NCBI GenBank assembly: GCA_034180465.1
Contig: JAXFOH010000111.1
Location: 1-22,052 of the forward strand
Direction: 5' to 3'
Source: CAKUIA01 sp034180465
Lineage (GTDB): Bacteria > Verrucomicrobiota > Verrucomicrobiia > Opitutales > Intestinicryptomonadaceae
DNA: 22,052 nucleotides
Under the pieces are notes generated by a model. It saw only the letters and a program-made list of their open reading frames with translations. It ran no database searches and was not told the origin of the DNA. Every line of letters starts with the position of its first letter. Position 1 is the stretch's first letter. Shown piece by piece: positions 15,657-22,052 of the stretch. The position numbers were made by a program, and so were the translations under genes.

Positions 15657-17246
15657 ATGTTTAATTTCCCCGAAATTTTTACCACATTCGAAAACGCCAT
15701 ACAGCGCGCAAACTATTGCCATTTGCGCAAAATTCCGTTTTTTATTATGGTAGACTACGAAATGCAAAAGGCGGTGTTTTTGCAGAAGTGCGATTTTTTA
15801 AAATATGCAAATGTTGTAAAATTTAGATTCGGCAATTTTACAAATTCTGCTGCAACCACCCCAAAACTTTTAAATGCAACATTAAAAGTTGTTCCGCCAA
15901 ACAAAGCCGCATATTTTGCAAAATTCGAAAAACTGCAAAACGACATAAAGCGCGGCAATTCTTTTTTGGCAAACTTAACCGAAAAAACCGAGGTTGTTTT
16001 AAACGCCTCTTTTAGCGACGTTTTTTATTCGGCAAAAAGCGAATATGCAGTGTGCCTGGGCGAGGATTTTGTGTGTTTTTCGCCAGAGTGTTTTGTGAAA
16101 ATCAAAGGCGGCAAAATATATTCGTACCCGATGAAGGGAACAATTAACGCAGATATTCCCGATGCCGAAAATATTTTGCTAAACGACCAAAAAGAGCTGC
16201 AAGAGCACAACACCATTGTAGACTTAATACGCAACGATTTGTCCGTTGTTGCCGATTCTGTTAAAGTTAGCCGTTTTAGGTTTGCCTCCCGCATAAAACG
16301 CGCAAACAAGCCCGACATTATACAGACAAGTTCGGAAATTTCGGGCACGCTAAAAAATATTTTAATTGGCGACATTTTAAAAAGCATTTTGCCCGCAGGC
16401 TCCATTTCGGGCGCGCCAAAACCAAAAACGGTGGAAATTTTAAGCGAGTGCGAGGGCGAAAAAAGGGGCTTTTACACGGGCATATTCGGCTATTTCGATT
16501 CCGAAAATTTCGATTCGGCAGTCGCCATTAGGTGTATGGAAAAATCGGGCGCAAAAACCTACTACAAAAGCGGCGGCGGCATTACATATTTAAGCGACGC
16601 AAATTCCGAATATAAGGAGATTGTGGAAAAAATCTATATTCCGCTTAAGCCGAAATTTATAGAAACAATAAAGGTAAAAGACGGCGTTGCCGATTTTGCG
16701 CTCAACGAAAGCCGCTATTTAAAAACTTTGCGCGACTTTTATCCCGAAGCTACGCCCGAAGATTTTTCGGAAATTGTAAAGACAAATGCAAGACTAGGGT
16801 GCAACGGAACATACAAGCTAAGGATTGAATATTCCGACAAAATAGAAAAAATTGAAATTGCAAAATATACGCCAAAAAAAATCGACTCGCTAAAGGTTGT
16901 AGACTGTGGCGATATAGATTATTCCTACAAATTTGCGGACCGAAGCCGCCTAAACGAGCTTGCAGCCCAAAAAGGTTTTTGCCAAGACGTTATTATATGC
17001 AAAAACGGCTTTGTTTGCGACAGCTCATATGCAAATTTGGTGTTTGAAAAGTCGGGCAGCTTTTATACGCCCAAAACCTGTTTGCTAAATGGCACAAAAC
17101 GCGCAAAACTTGTTGCTGAAAAGAAGGTTAAGGAAATCGAAATCCGAAAAAGCGACATAAAAAACTTCGACAACGTCTACTTTGTAAACGCAATGCTAGA
17201 CATTGCCGACAATGTGAAAATTCCCGTAAAAAAAATAGTCTTTTAA
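15657..17246 (+). CDS. Aminodeoxychorismate synthase component I fused to 4-amino-4-deoxychorismate lyase (PabB-PabC)
   Basis: Two folate enzymes are joined in one chain. The chorismate-binding part (to about residue 330) has the covalent-catalysis lysine in PMKGT (Lys160), then HNTIVDLIRND, GSISGAPKPKT, GFYTGIFGY and GGGITYLSDANSEY. The PMKGT lysine marks aminodeoxychorismate synthase rather than anthranilate synthase. The remainder is a class IV aminotransferase-like lyase. Its probable PLP lysine is Lys425 in SYKFADRSR, and DSSYANLVF, YTPKTCLLNGTKR and FVNAMLDI follow. Together they convert chorismate to 4-aminobenzoate, given ammonia from a PabA glutaminase not seen here. The start is uncertain: 15585 would add 24 residues (LYIFLLRAKILG), but 15657 begins with the family-like MFNFPEIFTTFENA. 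The gene converges on the next, with stops 3 nt apart and no terminator. Confidence 0.88.
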   Translation: MFNFPEIFTTFENAIQRANYCHLRKIPFFIMVDYEMQKAVFLQKCDFLKYANVVKFRFGNFTNSAATTPKLLNATLKVVPPNKAAYFAKFEKLQNDIKRGNSFLANLTEKTEVVLNASFSDVFYSAKSEYAVCLGEDFVCFSPECFVKIKGGKIYSYPMKGTINADIPDAENILLNDQKELQEHNTIVDLIRNDLSVVADSVKVSRFRFASRIKRANKPDIIQTSSEISGTLKNILIGDILKSILPAGSISGAPKPKTVEILSECEGEKRGFYTGIFGYFDSENFDSAVAIRCMEKSGAKTYYKSGGGITYLSDANSEYKEIVEKIYIPLKPKFIETIKVKDGVADFALNESRYLKTLRDFYPEATPEDFSEIVKTNARLGCNGTYKLRIEYSDKIEKIEIAKYTPKKIDSLKVVDCGDIDYSYKFADRSRLNELAAQKGFCQDVIICKNGFVCDSSYANLVFEKSGSFYTPKTCLLNGTKRAKLVAEKKVKEIEIRKSDIKNFDNVYFVNAMLDIADNVKIPVKKIVF

Positions 17247-17249
17247 CGG

Positions 17250-17918
17250 CTACTTTTCGGCGCAAATCACGGCAAAATCCAAAAACTCAAAAACGCATTT
17301 GCAGTTTTTAAAGCCCGCGTTTTGCAGCATTTTTATGTTGTCTAAAATTGTGGCGCACCTGTCGCATTTAAGGCGCGTTCTTGCAACCGAGGCCTCTTCG
17401 GGGGTCATATACTTTAAAATTAAATCCTCGCGGGACTGAGCGTTTCTTTTTATTTCAAATTCGTCTTTGCCTAAAATTTGCTCGGCGTTTACAAAAACAG
17501 AGCCTTCTTTAAGCGATTGGTAAATATTGTTGTATAAACTCTGCTTTTGCGCATTTTCTATGTGGTGGATTGCCAGTGCCGAAATCACTGCGTTGTAGGT
17601 GTTTTTCGGCAAATCGCGCTTGGTAAAGTCTGCAATCTTAAACGAAACATTTGCATTTTCGGCGAAACGCTTTTTTGCAACTTCAAGCATTTTGTCGGAA
17701 ATATCGCTGCATTCAATTTCGGCATTGGGCAGGCGTTTTAGCGCTTTTGCGGCCAAAATTCCCGTGCCGCAGCCTAAGTCTACAACCCTTGCCTTTTCGG
17801 GCAGGGCTTTAAGCGCATTTACCGCTGCGTTGTAAAATTCGTCGAAGCACGGTATTAAGTTGCGCCTTTGCGAGTCGTATATTTCGGATATTTTTGAAAA
17901 CTGTTCTTTTGTGTTCAT
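17250..17918 (-). CDS. Class I SAM-dependent methyltransferase, substrate unknown
   Basis: The 222-residue protein has a Rossmann methyltransferase core. Motif I is VVDLGCGTG (45-53), acidic residue Asp72 follows in CSDISDKML, then FKIADFTK, and the post-I region NAVISALAIHHI. An N-terminal segment with Tyr-Asp-Ser-Gln-Arg-Arg resembles generic small-molecule methyltransferases that form a lid before motif I. No family-specific signature identifies the substrate. It is transcribed alone on the minus strand, convergent with the folate gene and divergent from the oxidoreductase remnant. A 10-bp palindrome AGCTTAAGCT (17919-17928) touches its start codon. No Shine-Dalgarno is visible. Confidence 0.8.
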   Translation of the reverse strand: MNTKEQFSKISEIYDSQRRNLIPCFDEFYNAAVNALKALPEKARVVDLGCGTGILAAKALKRLPNAEIECSDISDKMLEVAKKRFAENANVSFKIADFTKRDLPKNTYNAVISALAIHHIENAQKQSLYNNIYQSLKEGSVFVNAEQILGKDEFEIKRNAQSREDLILKYMTPEEASVARTRLKCDRCATILDNIKMLQNAGFKNCKCVFEFLDFAVICAEK

Positions 17919-17928
17919 AGCTTAAGCT
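17919..17928. repeat. Palindrome abutting the methyltransferase start
   Basis: AGCTTAAGCT is a perfect 10-bp palindrome immediately upstream of the minus-strand ATG (17916-17918). It could be an operator or chance; no function is assigned. Confidence 0.3.
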
Positions 17929-17979
17929 TAGGGCGGTTTTTAAATAATGCAAAAATTTTATGCAAATGAATTTGATGGG

Positions 17980-17991
17980 TATTTGCAAATA
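17980..17991. promoter_or_regulatory. Palindrome in the divergent intergenic region
   Basis: TATTTGCAAATA is a perfect 12-bp palindrome in the 105-bp gap between the divergent methyltransferase and oxidoreductase remnant. The sub-motif TGCAAA recurs at 17948 and 17961, giving three copies within about 45 bp. This fits a transcription-factor site, but A/T-rich composition makes chance possible. Confidence 0.3.
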
Positions 17992-18023
17992 GACAAACAT
18001 AAAGAAAAAAGCGTAGTGTGCAC

Positions 18024-18290
18024 ATGAAAAGAAGAAATTTTGTAAAAAGCTTTACCGCTTTGCCGACTTTGGGCTTTGTAGGGTGTGCAAGCAATGATTT
18101 ATTTAAAGACAATGCAAAGTGCCAAGCCAAGTTCGACGTTGTTGTAGTTGGCGGTGGCACTGCAGGTACAATAGCGGCGCTGCAGGCGGCAAGGCCAGTG
18201 CCGAAATTTTATATTACAGCTATCCCGAAAAAATCGAGGAGACCGAAAACGGATACAGGCTTTATTTAAGCTCGTCGTTCGGGCGCGGGT
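18024..18290 (+). pseudogene. Remnant of an exported FAD-dependent oxidoreductase
   Basis: The frame opens with a twin-arginine/lipoprotein-like leader (MKRRNFVKS, lipobox-like GFVGC at residues 18-22). It continues into FDVVVVGGGTAGTIAALQAAR, the dinucleotide-binding start of FAD oxidoreductases of the FAD_oxidored type. Right after that helix the family pattern is lost, and the frame ends at 18269 after 82 residues instead of several hundred. Another frame from about 18187 reads as normal coding sequence for the genome (GKASAEILYYSYPEKIEE onward) up to about 18290. The simplest reading is a large internal deletion joining the N-terminus to a C-terminal piece out of frame. The remnant ends next to a bidirectional terminator, which may have served the intact gene. 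The N-terminal part is untouched by stops, so the loss may be recent. Confidence 0.7.
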
Positions 18291-18302
18291 GTGTTTTGGC
18301 GC

Positions 18303-18346
18303 AAAAAAACGCCGCAAGGCGCGGTTTGCCTGCGGCGTTTTGGTTT
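18303..18346. terminator. Bidirectional terminator between converging genes
   Basis: An 11-bp stem (18306-18316 with 18331-18341, core ACGCCGCA/TGCGGCGT) continues past a bulged A into GGC/GCC with a 7-nt loop. Runs of A on the left (18303-18309) and T on the right (18338-18346, broken by GG) give a U tract in either direction. The T run for the minus strand is the better one, fitting the end of the coiled-coil gene whose stop is at 18361. The plus-strand remnant also ends here. Confidence 0.88.
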
Positions 18347-18360
18347 GGCTTAAAATGCCG

Positions 18361-19677
18361 CTATTTAATTTCCCCTGCCAAGTTTAGCGAATTTTCGAAA
18401 GCCGATTCGCTTTGCTTTGCCAATTTTTCGAATTCGCCTTTTACAAACTTTTCCTTTTCGGCAAGCTGTTTTATGCGTATATCAAGCATTTTAACATTGC
18501 CCAAAAAGAATTGCGATTGCGAGAAAAGCGAAATGCCTTTTACAAGCAAATTTTCGGCGTTTTGCGCTTCATTTTCGGCTTGCTGGCGTTCGCTTTCGTA
18601 GGCAAGGCATATTGCGTTTGCAGTATCGGCTGCCTTGCTTAAAACGCGCGTTGTATATTCTATTTGTGCAAAACCCTGAATGATTTTGCCCGCATTGTTT
18701 GCCGCGCTTTCGCTTTCAAACTTTGCGTCTCTATAAGATGCCGACATTGGCAGCTGCGAATTTGCCGATTTTGAAAGATAGCGATTTTTTGCTTTTTCAG
18801 CTAGTGCAATAGGGTCGCTTTCGGCGCAATCGTCAAAGGCGAATGGCGACGAGTTTAACTTTGTGTTGCAGTCTTGAAATTTTGATGGGTTATTTATATA
18901 AGCCTTTGTAAATTCCGTAAATGCGGCAAGCGTTTGCGCCCTGGCACACGACTCTTTTTCGGAAAGGACTGCATAGATTTTTTTAAGCGATTTTAGCGCA
19001 TCTTTGGATCCTTCAAAACTTTTCTTCATTTCGTCGAATTTTTCGTTTTGACCTTCCATTGCGGATTGCGCCTTTTTTGCATAGCTTTTTGCGTTTGCCA
19101 AAGACGAAGCCGCGCCATCTGTTGCAACCGCGCCCATAGGCGCAGTTAGCATATACGAAACCGCGCATTTTTGCGCGTTGTTAAGACGGTTTACCGCCGC
19201 GTTGAAATTTGCCTTTATAATTTCGAACTGTTTTTTGTTTTGGAAATTTTCGCCGGGGGAGGCCATAACAACCTTTTCGCTTTCTGCAATTTTATCTCTT
19301 GCAGATTGTATTGCGTCTTTCGAAAAGTCGTAGATATTGGCAACGCTTTTAAGCTTGTCGGCAAATTCGCCAAGGGCTTTTTTGTGCGCCTCCAAATTGG
19401 CTTGGGTATTCTCCAAATTGCAGTTAAAACTTTTCAGCGATTTTTCAAGTTCGCACAGCTGTTTTTTGTAGTCGGCATAAAGCTTTTTTGTAGAGGAGTA
19501 TGCCGAGGAGAAATCCTGCGCCATATTGCAGGCGTTGTTCTTGGCTTCTATTGCCGAATTAAATTCGGCGGCAATGTCGCTTGGGTTGGCGGGCGTTTTT
19601 TGCGCAGTTTGTGCAAAGGCGCAAGAGCACAGCAACAACGCCGATATAAATAAAAATTGGGTATGTAAATATTGCAT
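18361..19677 (-). CDS. Exported cysteine-bearing coiled-coil protein, function unknown
   Basis: The 438-residue protein starts with an export signal: a short polar n-region, the hydrophobic core FLFISALLLCSCAFA, and a possible signal peptidase I cut after AFA. LCSC could instead be a weak lipobox. The mature part is Ala/Lys/Glu/Ser-rich and predicted almost wholly helical, with long coiled-coil-like stretches. It has eight further cysteines, an even number that would suit disulfides in the periplasm. I recognise no domain. Two in-frame ATGs lie 6 nt apart. The one at 19677 has GGGG 8 nt upstream; the one at 19683 would be nearly leaderless from the promoter at 19691-19719. A longer frame to 19743 is rejected because it crosses that promoter. 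It ends at a bidirectional terminator and seems monocistronic. Confidence 0.72.
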   Translation of the reverse strand: MQYLHTQFLFISALLLCSCAFAQTAQKTPANPSDIAAEFNSAIEAKNNACNMAQDFSSAYSSTKKLYADYKKQLCELEKSLKSFNCNLENTQANLEAHKKALGEFADKLKSVANIYDFSKDAIQSARDKIAESEKVVMASPGENFQNKKQFEIIKANFNAAVNRLNNAQKCAVSYMLTAPMGAVATDGAASSLANAKSYAKKAQSAMEGQNEKFDEMKKSFEGSKDALKSLKKIYAVLSEKESCARAQTLAAFTEFTKAYINNPSKFQDCNTKLNSSPFAFDDCAESDPIALAEKAKNRYLSKSANSQLPMSASYRDAKFESESAANNAGKIIQGFAQIEYTTRVLSKAADTANAICLAYESERQQAENEAQNAENLLVKGISLFSQSQFFLGNVKMLDIRIKQLAEKEKFVKGEFEKLAKQSESAFENSLNLAGEIK

Positions 19678-19690
19678 TTTCATTTCCCCA

Positions 19691-19719
19691 ATTATACGGA
19701 ATTTTCTTAAATTTGTAAA
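19691..19719 (-). promoter_or_regulatory. Near-consensus sigma-70-type promoter for the coiled-coil gene
   Basis: Read on the minus strand, TTTACA (19714-19719) and TATAAT (19691-19696) are separated by exactly 17 bp, matching the housekeeping consensus in 11 of 12 bases. Transcription would be expected to start near 19684, that is 0-2 nt before the ATG at 19683 and about 7 nt before that at 19677. Confidence 0.75.
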
Positions 19720-19755
19720 GCCCATTAAGGGCAAATTTTCCAAAATTGCCTATAT

Positions 19756-20532
19756 TTAAGAGGTTGGTACTATAAGCGAATTTTTTTCGGCAAATTCCAC
19801 AAAGTCTGCGGTGGGCGGGGCGGTAAACGAAAAGTCTTTAATTGCCGCGCTTAAATCCAGCTTAAAGGCGTGCAAAGCCTGCCTTTTCATGGGCAAAAGC
19901 TTTGCCATTTCGTCGGTAAACCCCTTTTCTATAAAGTCTAAATACAAAGTTTCGTCGGGGCCGTATATTTTGTCGCCAACAATGGAGTAGCCCAGCCATT
20001 GGGCGTGCGCCCTAATTTGGTGCTTGCGCCCTGTAATAATCCTTACTTTGCAGAGCGTGTAGTTGTTGGCAACGCTTTGGGGCGTAAAATAGGTGCAGGC
20101 CTTTTTTGCAGTGGTTTTGCGCATTGCACACATTTGCTTAATTGCCACAAGCGAGTTTTTGTCTTCTATAAGCGGCTGCGAAACCGTTGCCGAAAAGTTC
20201 ATAGCCCCTTGCATAATAGCCAAATACTCCTTTTTTGCCAGTCCGTGTTCAAGGGCTCGCTGCGCAACCGACGCCGCTTTTTTGTGCTTTGCAAGAACGA
20301 CAATGCCGCTGGTTTCCCTGTCTAGCCTGCTTACCAGGTGTAGAGAATCTAGGTTTGTGTAAACGCGGCTAGCTCCCACTAAACTCGAAAGGTCGCCGTT
20401 TTTAGAAGGGTGGCAAACAAGCCAGCCCGGCTTATTCAAAACAAGGTAGTCGGCATCTTCGTATATTATCCACTTGGGGAACTCGTTTATGTCTACAAGA
20501 GGTGCTTCCTCGCCGAATGGGTCGTGCGTCAT
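19756..20532 (-). CDS. RluA-family rRNA/tRNA pseudouridine synthase
   Basis: The 258-residue protein has the RluA-family pattern. YEDADYLVLNKPGWLVCHP opens the catalytic domain, SRLDRETSGIVVLAK contains catalytic Asp71, and RIITGRKHQIRAHAQWLG is the conserved RxHQIR region. No N-terminal S4 domain is present, so it resembles the shorter RluA/TruC-like members. It isomerises uridine to pseudouridine in rRNA or tRNA; the target site cannot be read from sequence. The start overlaps the ubiE stop as ATGA, and GAGGGCG lies upstream as a ribosome site, so it is translationally coupled. It is the last gene of the clpX-ubiE-rluA operon; only a weak 4-bp GCCC/GGGC hairpin follows. Confidence 0.88.
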   Translation of the reverse strand: MTHDPFGEEAPLVDINEFPKWIIYEDADYLVLNKPGWLVCHPSKNGDLSSLVGASRVYTNLDSLHLVSRLDRETSGIVVLAKHKKAASVAQRALEHGLAKKEYLAIMQGAMNFSATVSQPLIEDKNSLVAIKQMCAMRKTTAKKACTYFTPQSVANNYTLCKVRIITGRKHQIRAHAQWLGYSIVGDKIYGPDETLYLDFIEKGFTDEMAKLLPMKRQALHAFKLDLSAAIKDFSFTAPPTADFVEFAEKNSLIVPTS

Positions 20533-21245
20533 AACTTTTCGCCCTCCATTATAGAAACGCTGTTTAGCGACGTTAAAAAGTAGCGCCTTTTAAAATTTGC
20601 AAAATTTGCCTTTTTAAACATTTCGCCTATCTGGTTGTTGTCGGGGAAAAGCTTTGCTGTTTTCGAAAGGTAAAGGTAGTCGTCTTTATTGGAGCCTGCA
20701 AAAGCCGCAATTTGCGGGGTTATTTTGTCCATAAAAACCGACACGATTCTGCCCGACAAACTTTTCGAGAGCGCAACCTCCAAAATAAACAGCTTGCCGC
20801 CTTTTTTTAGAACTCGGTTGAATTCCAAAAGGCATTTTTGTCTGTCCTGAAAATTTCTGAACCCGAAAGCCACCGTAATTGCGCCGAATGTGTTGTCGGC
20901 AAAATCGCATAGGTTAGAGCAGTCGCATTCGGCAAAAGATGCATTTTTAAAGTCGGCCAGTTTGGATTTTGCCAGTTGCAATAGTTCCGGGCAAAAATCG
21001 GCGCAGACAACGCCCTTTGGCAGCCCTAAATTCAACGCGGCAAGAGCAACGTCGCCGCTGCCGCAGGCCGCGTCGAGCAGGGGGGCGTTTGCGCATAGCT
21101 TTGCCGCCTTTTTTGCCAAAACCAGCCGCCAATATTTGTCCAGTCCAAAACACATAAGGCGGTTTGCCCTGTCGTAGTTTTCAGCAATGCCCGAAAACAT
21201 TTTTTTTACCTCTTGGGCGTTTCTCCTTTCAAAATTATTGTTCAT
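20529..21245 (-). CDS. ubiE: Demethylmenaquinone/ubiquinone methyltransferase MenG/UbiE
   Basis: The 238-residue protein carries both UbiE signatures. The first is MFSGIAENYDRANRLMCFG onward (16-40), with Asp-Lys-Tyr-Trp-Arg at its end. The second is the region FGFRNFQDRQ to RVLKKGGKLFILE. Motif I is LLDAACGSGDV (56-66), and a typical YLYLSKTAKLFPD stretch lies near the end. It performs the last C-methylation of menaquinone or ubiquinone; in this type of anaerobe-like genome menaquinone is more likely, but no other men gene is present to prove it. It overlaps the clpX end by 11 nt and the rluA start by 4 nt. AGGAAA about 9 nt before the ATG could be its ribosome site. Confidence 0.93.
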   Translation of the reverse strand: MNNNFERRNAQEVKKMFSGIAENYDRANRLMCFGLDKYWRLVLAKKAAKLCANAPLLDAACGSGDVALAALNLGLPKGVVCADFCPELLQLAKSKLADFKNASFAECDCSNLCDFADNTFGAITVAFGFRNFQDRQKCLLEFNRVLKKGGKLFILEVALSKSLSGRIVSVFMDKITPQIAAFAGSNKDDYLYLSKTAKLFPDNNQIGEMFKKANFANFKRRYFLTSLNSVSIMEGEKL

Positions 21246-22052
21246 TTTTCTTTTCCTGAAACGAGCTTACAACCCACTTCGATAAAGTTTCGTCGGGGGT
21301 TTTAACCGTTTGGGCGTCTATTGTAAATTTCGTTTTCTTGTTGTTTCTGGAAATTATGGACAACGCGTGTTTAAAGTCCTTAAACTTTTCGGCGCACAAG
21401 GTTGAAACCTCCTTGTCGCATTCGGCAGCTTCGGCGATAATTTCCCTTTGGGCTCCCTCGTCGAATTCAAGCTTAAAGCCCGTTTCGCTTTCGAAGGCTG
21501 CGGCGAATTTGGAGATGTCCTTTTCGAGCACGCTTCGGCGCAATGGTTCGGAGTTTTCCAAAATTTCTTTCAAATACTCCTTCGGATTTTCGAGCGTGTC
21601 GGTTGTAATTTCAAACCTTGTAATGCCCGCGCTTGGCAGCTCGAATTTAAAGTCGCGCAAAAGCTTTTCCATTACGGTAAGCAGGCCGCGCGCGCCCGTC
21701 TTTTCAAGATAGGCTTTTTCGGCAATTTTGTCGATTGCCTCTTTCGTTATTTCAAAGTCTATGCCATAGCCTTGAAAGTCGCGAGTATATTGCTTTAAAA
21801 TAGAGCCTTCCGAAGACTTTAAAATGTCGGCAAGGTCTTTAGCCAAAAGGGCGTCGCAGGCAACCCTTACGGGCAGTCTGCCTATAAATTCGGCTTCAAA
21901 GCCGTATTTTACAAAATCCTGTGTTTCGGCAAATTTCAGGTATTCGCTTGGGTCTTTGTCTGAAAAGTCGCTTTCGGTGCCGAAACCTATTGTGCCTTTA
22001 TTGAAGCGTTTTGCTATGCTTTCGGAAAGCTTGTCGAAAGCTCCGCTTACAA
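21235..22052 (-). CDS. clpX: ClpX-type AAA+ unfoldase, C-terminal part, with extended C-terminus
   Basis: The gene enters from the right edge, so the zinc domain and Walker motifs are not visible. What remains follows ClpX closely: a KGTIGFG segment with the ClpP-docking IGF tripeptide (21982-21990), VKYGFEAEFIGRLPV, ILKQYTRDFQGYGIDFEI, and LEKTGARGL with the sensor-2 arginine, then FKFELPS. ClpX hexamers unfold tagged proteins and feed them to ClpP. After LPS, E. coli ClpX has only some 45 residues; here about 131 follow. Part of that tail (ISKFAAAFESETG to EKFKDFKHAL) resembles the preceding small domain without GARGL, suggesting an internal duplication. It overlaps ubiE by 11 nt. A TTG-initiated frame at 21846 is an artefact, since the reading frame is open to the edge. 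Confidence 0.87.
   Translation of the reverse strand, partial: VSGAFDKLSESIAKRFNKGTIGFGTESDFSDKDPSEYLKFAETQDFVKYGFEAEFIGRLPVRVACDALLAKDLADILKSSEGSILKQYTRDFQGYGIDFEITKEAIDKIAEKAYLEKTGARGLLTVMEKLLRDFKFELPSAGITRFEITTDTLENPKEYLKEILENSEPLRRSVLEKDISKFAAAFESETGFKLEFDEGAQREIIAEAAECDKEVSTLCAEKFKDFKHALSIISRNNKKTKFTIDAQTVKTPDETLSKWVVSSFQEKKNEQ

Noticed and set aside
18119..18601. Plus-strand frame of 160 codons overlapping the oxidoreductase remnant
   Set aside because: Only its middle (about 18187-18290) looks coding; the rest is antisense to the coiled-coil gene and runs through the terminator.
19171..19653. Plus-strand frame of 160 codons within the coiled-coil gene
   Set aside because: It is a Phe/Val/Leu-rich shadow of the helical minus-strand protein; the minus strand has a signal peptide, promoter and terminator.
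19725..19743. GCCC/GGGC hairpin region as a terminator after the rluA-family gene
   Set aside because: The stem is only 4 bp and lacks a T run in the required direction; it is too weak to call.
1..22052. CRISPR arrays, insertion sequences, tRNA or rRNA genes, riboswitches
   Set aside because: No regularly spaced repeats, transposase frames, cloverleaf-like sequences or recognised riboswitch cores were seen by reading. A dedicated scan with covariance models would settle this.

Overview
The window reads as a dense chromosomal housekeeping region from a diderm (outer-membrane) bacterium. LptB (LPS export), RodA (rod-shape cell wall synthesis), a fused SecDF and a MenG/UbiE-type quinone methyltransferase all point that way. 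A fused single-chain SecDF, a Gram-negative HPr kinase, a PabB-PabC fusion and the remnant of a lipoprotein/Tat-type FAD oxidoreductase together suggest the PVC group, most likely Verrucomicrobiota (Opitutia-like). That placement is inference from gene style, not from a marker comparison. No rRNA, tRNA, CRISPR array, insertion sequence or phage gene was seen.

Layout. 1-219 is a small two-helix membrane protein closed by a strong terminator. 305-1150 is a patatin-like lipase. 1292-4243 holds yajC and secDF, the Sec accessory pair, closed by a second terminator. 4322-15190 is a tightly packed plus-strand run: recJ, lptB, hprK, metH, rodA, rng and tlyA. Neighbours from lptB onward lie within about 40 nt of each other or overlap. 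It mixes DNA repair, LPS export, carbon regulation, methionine synthesis, cell shape, RNA decay and rRNA methylation. 15253-17246 adds a small cupin and a fused aminodeoxychorismate synthase/lyase for folate. These converge, 3 nt apart, on a minus-strand methyltransferase (17250-17918).

From 18024 the region loosens. A deletion remnant of a FAD oxidoreductase runs on the plus strand and meets, at a bidirectional terminator, a minus-strand gene for an exported cysteine-bearing coiled-coil protein of unknown role (18361-19677). That gene has a near-consensus promoter sitting almost on its start codon. The right end is a minus-strand operon in the order clpX (cut by the window edge), ubiE/menG, rluA-family synthase, with overlapping reading frames.

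The points most worth following are these. The ClpX-like ATPase keeps the ClpP-docking IGF tripeptide but carries a long C-terminal extension that looks like a second, degenerate copy of its own small domain. Initiation appears to be widely Shine-Dalgarno-poor, with at least one promoter predicting an almost leaderless mRNA and two terminators packed 24 and 33 nt before start codons. MetH has a shortened reactivation domain. An inverted repeat ends exactly on the first base of the rng start codon. No complete, clearly novel multi-gene system was found; most of the window is ordinary core genome.
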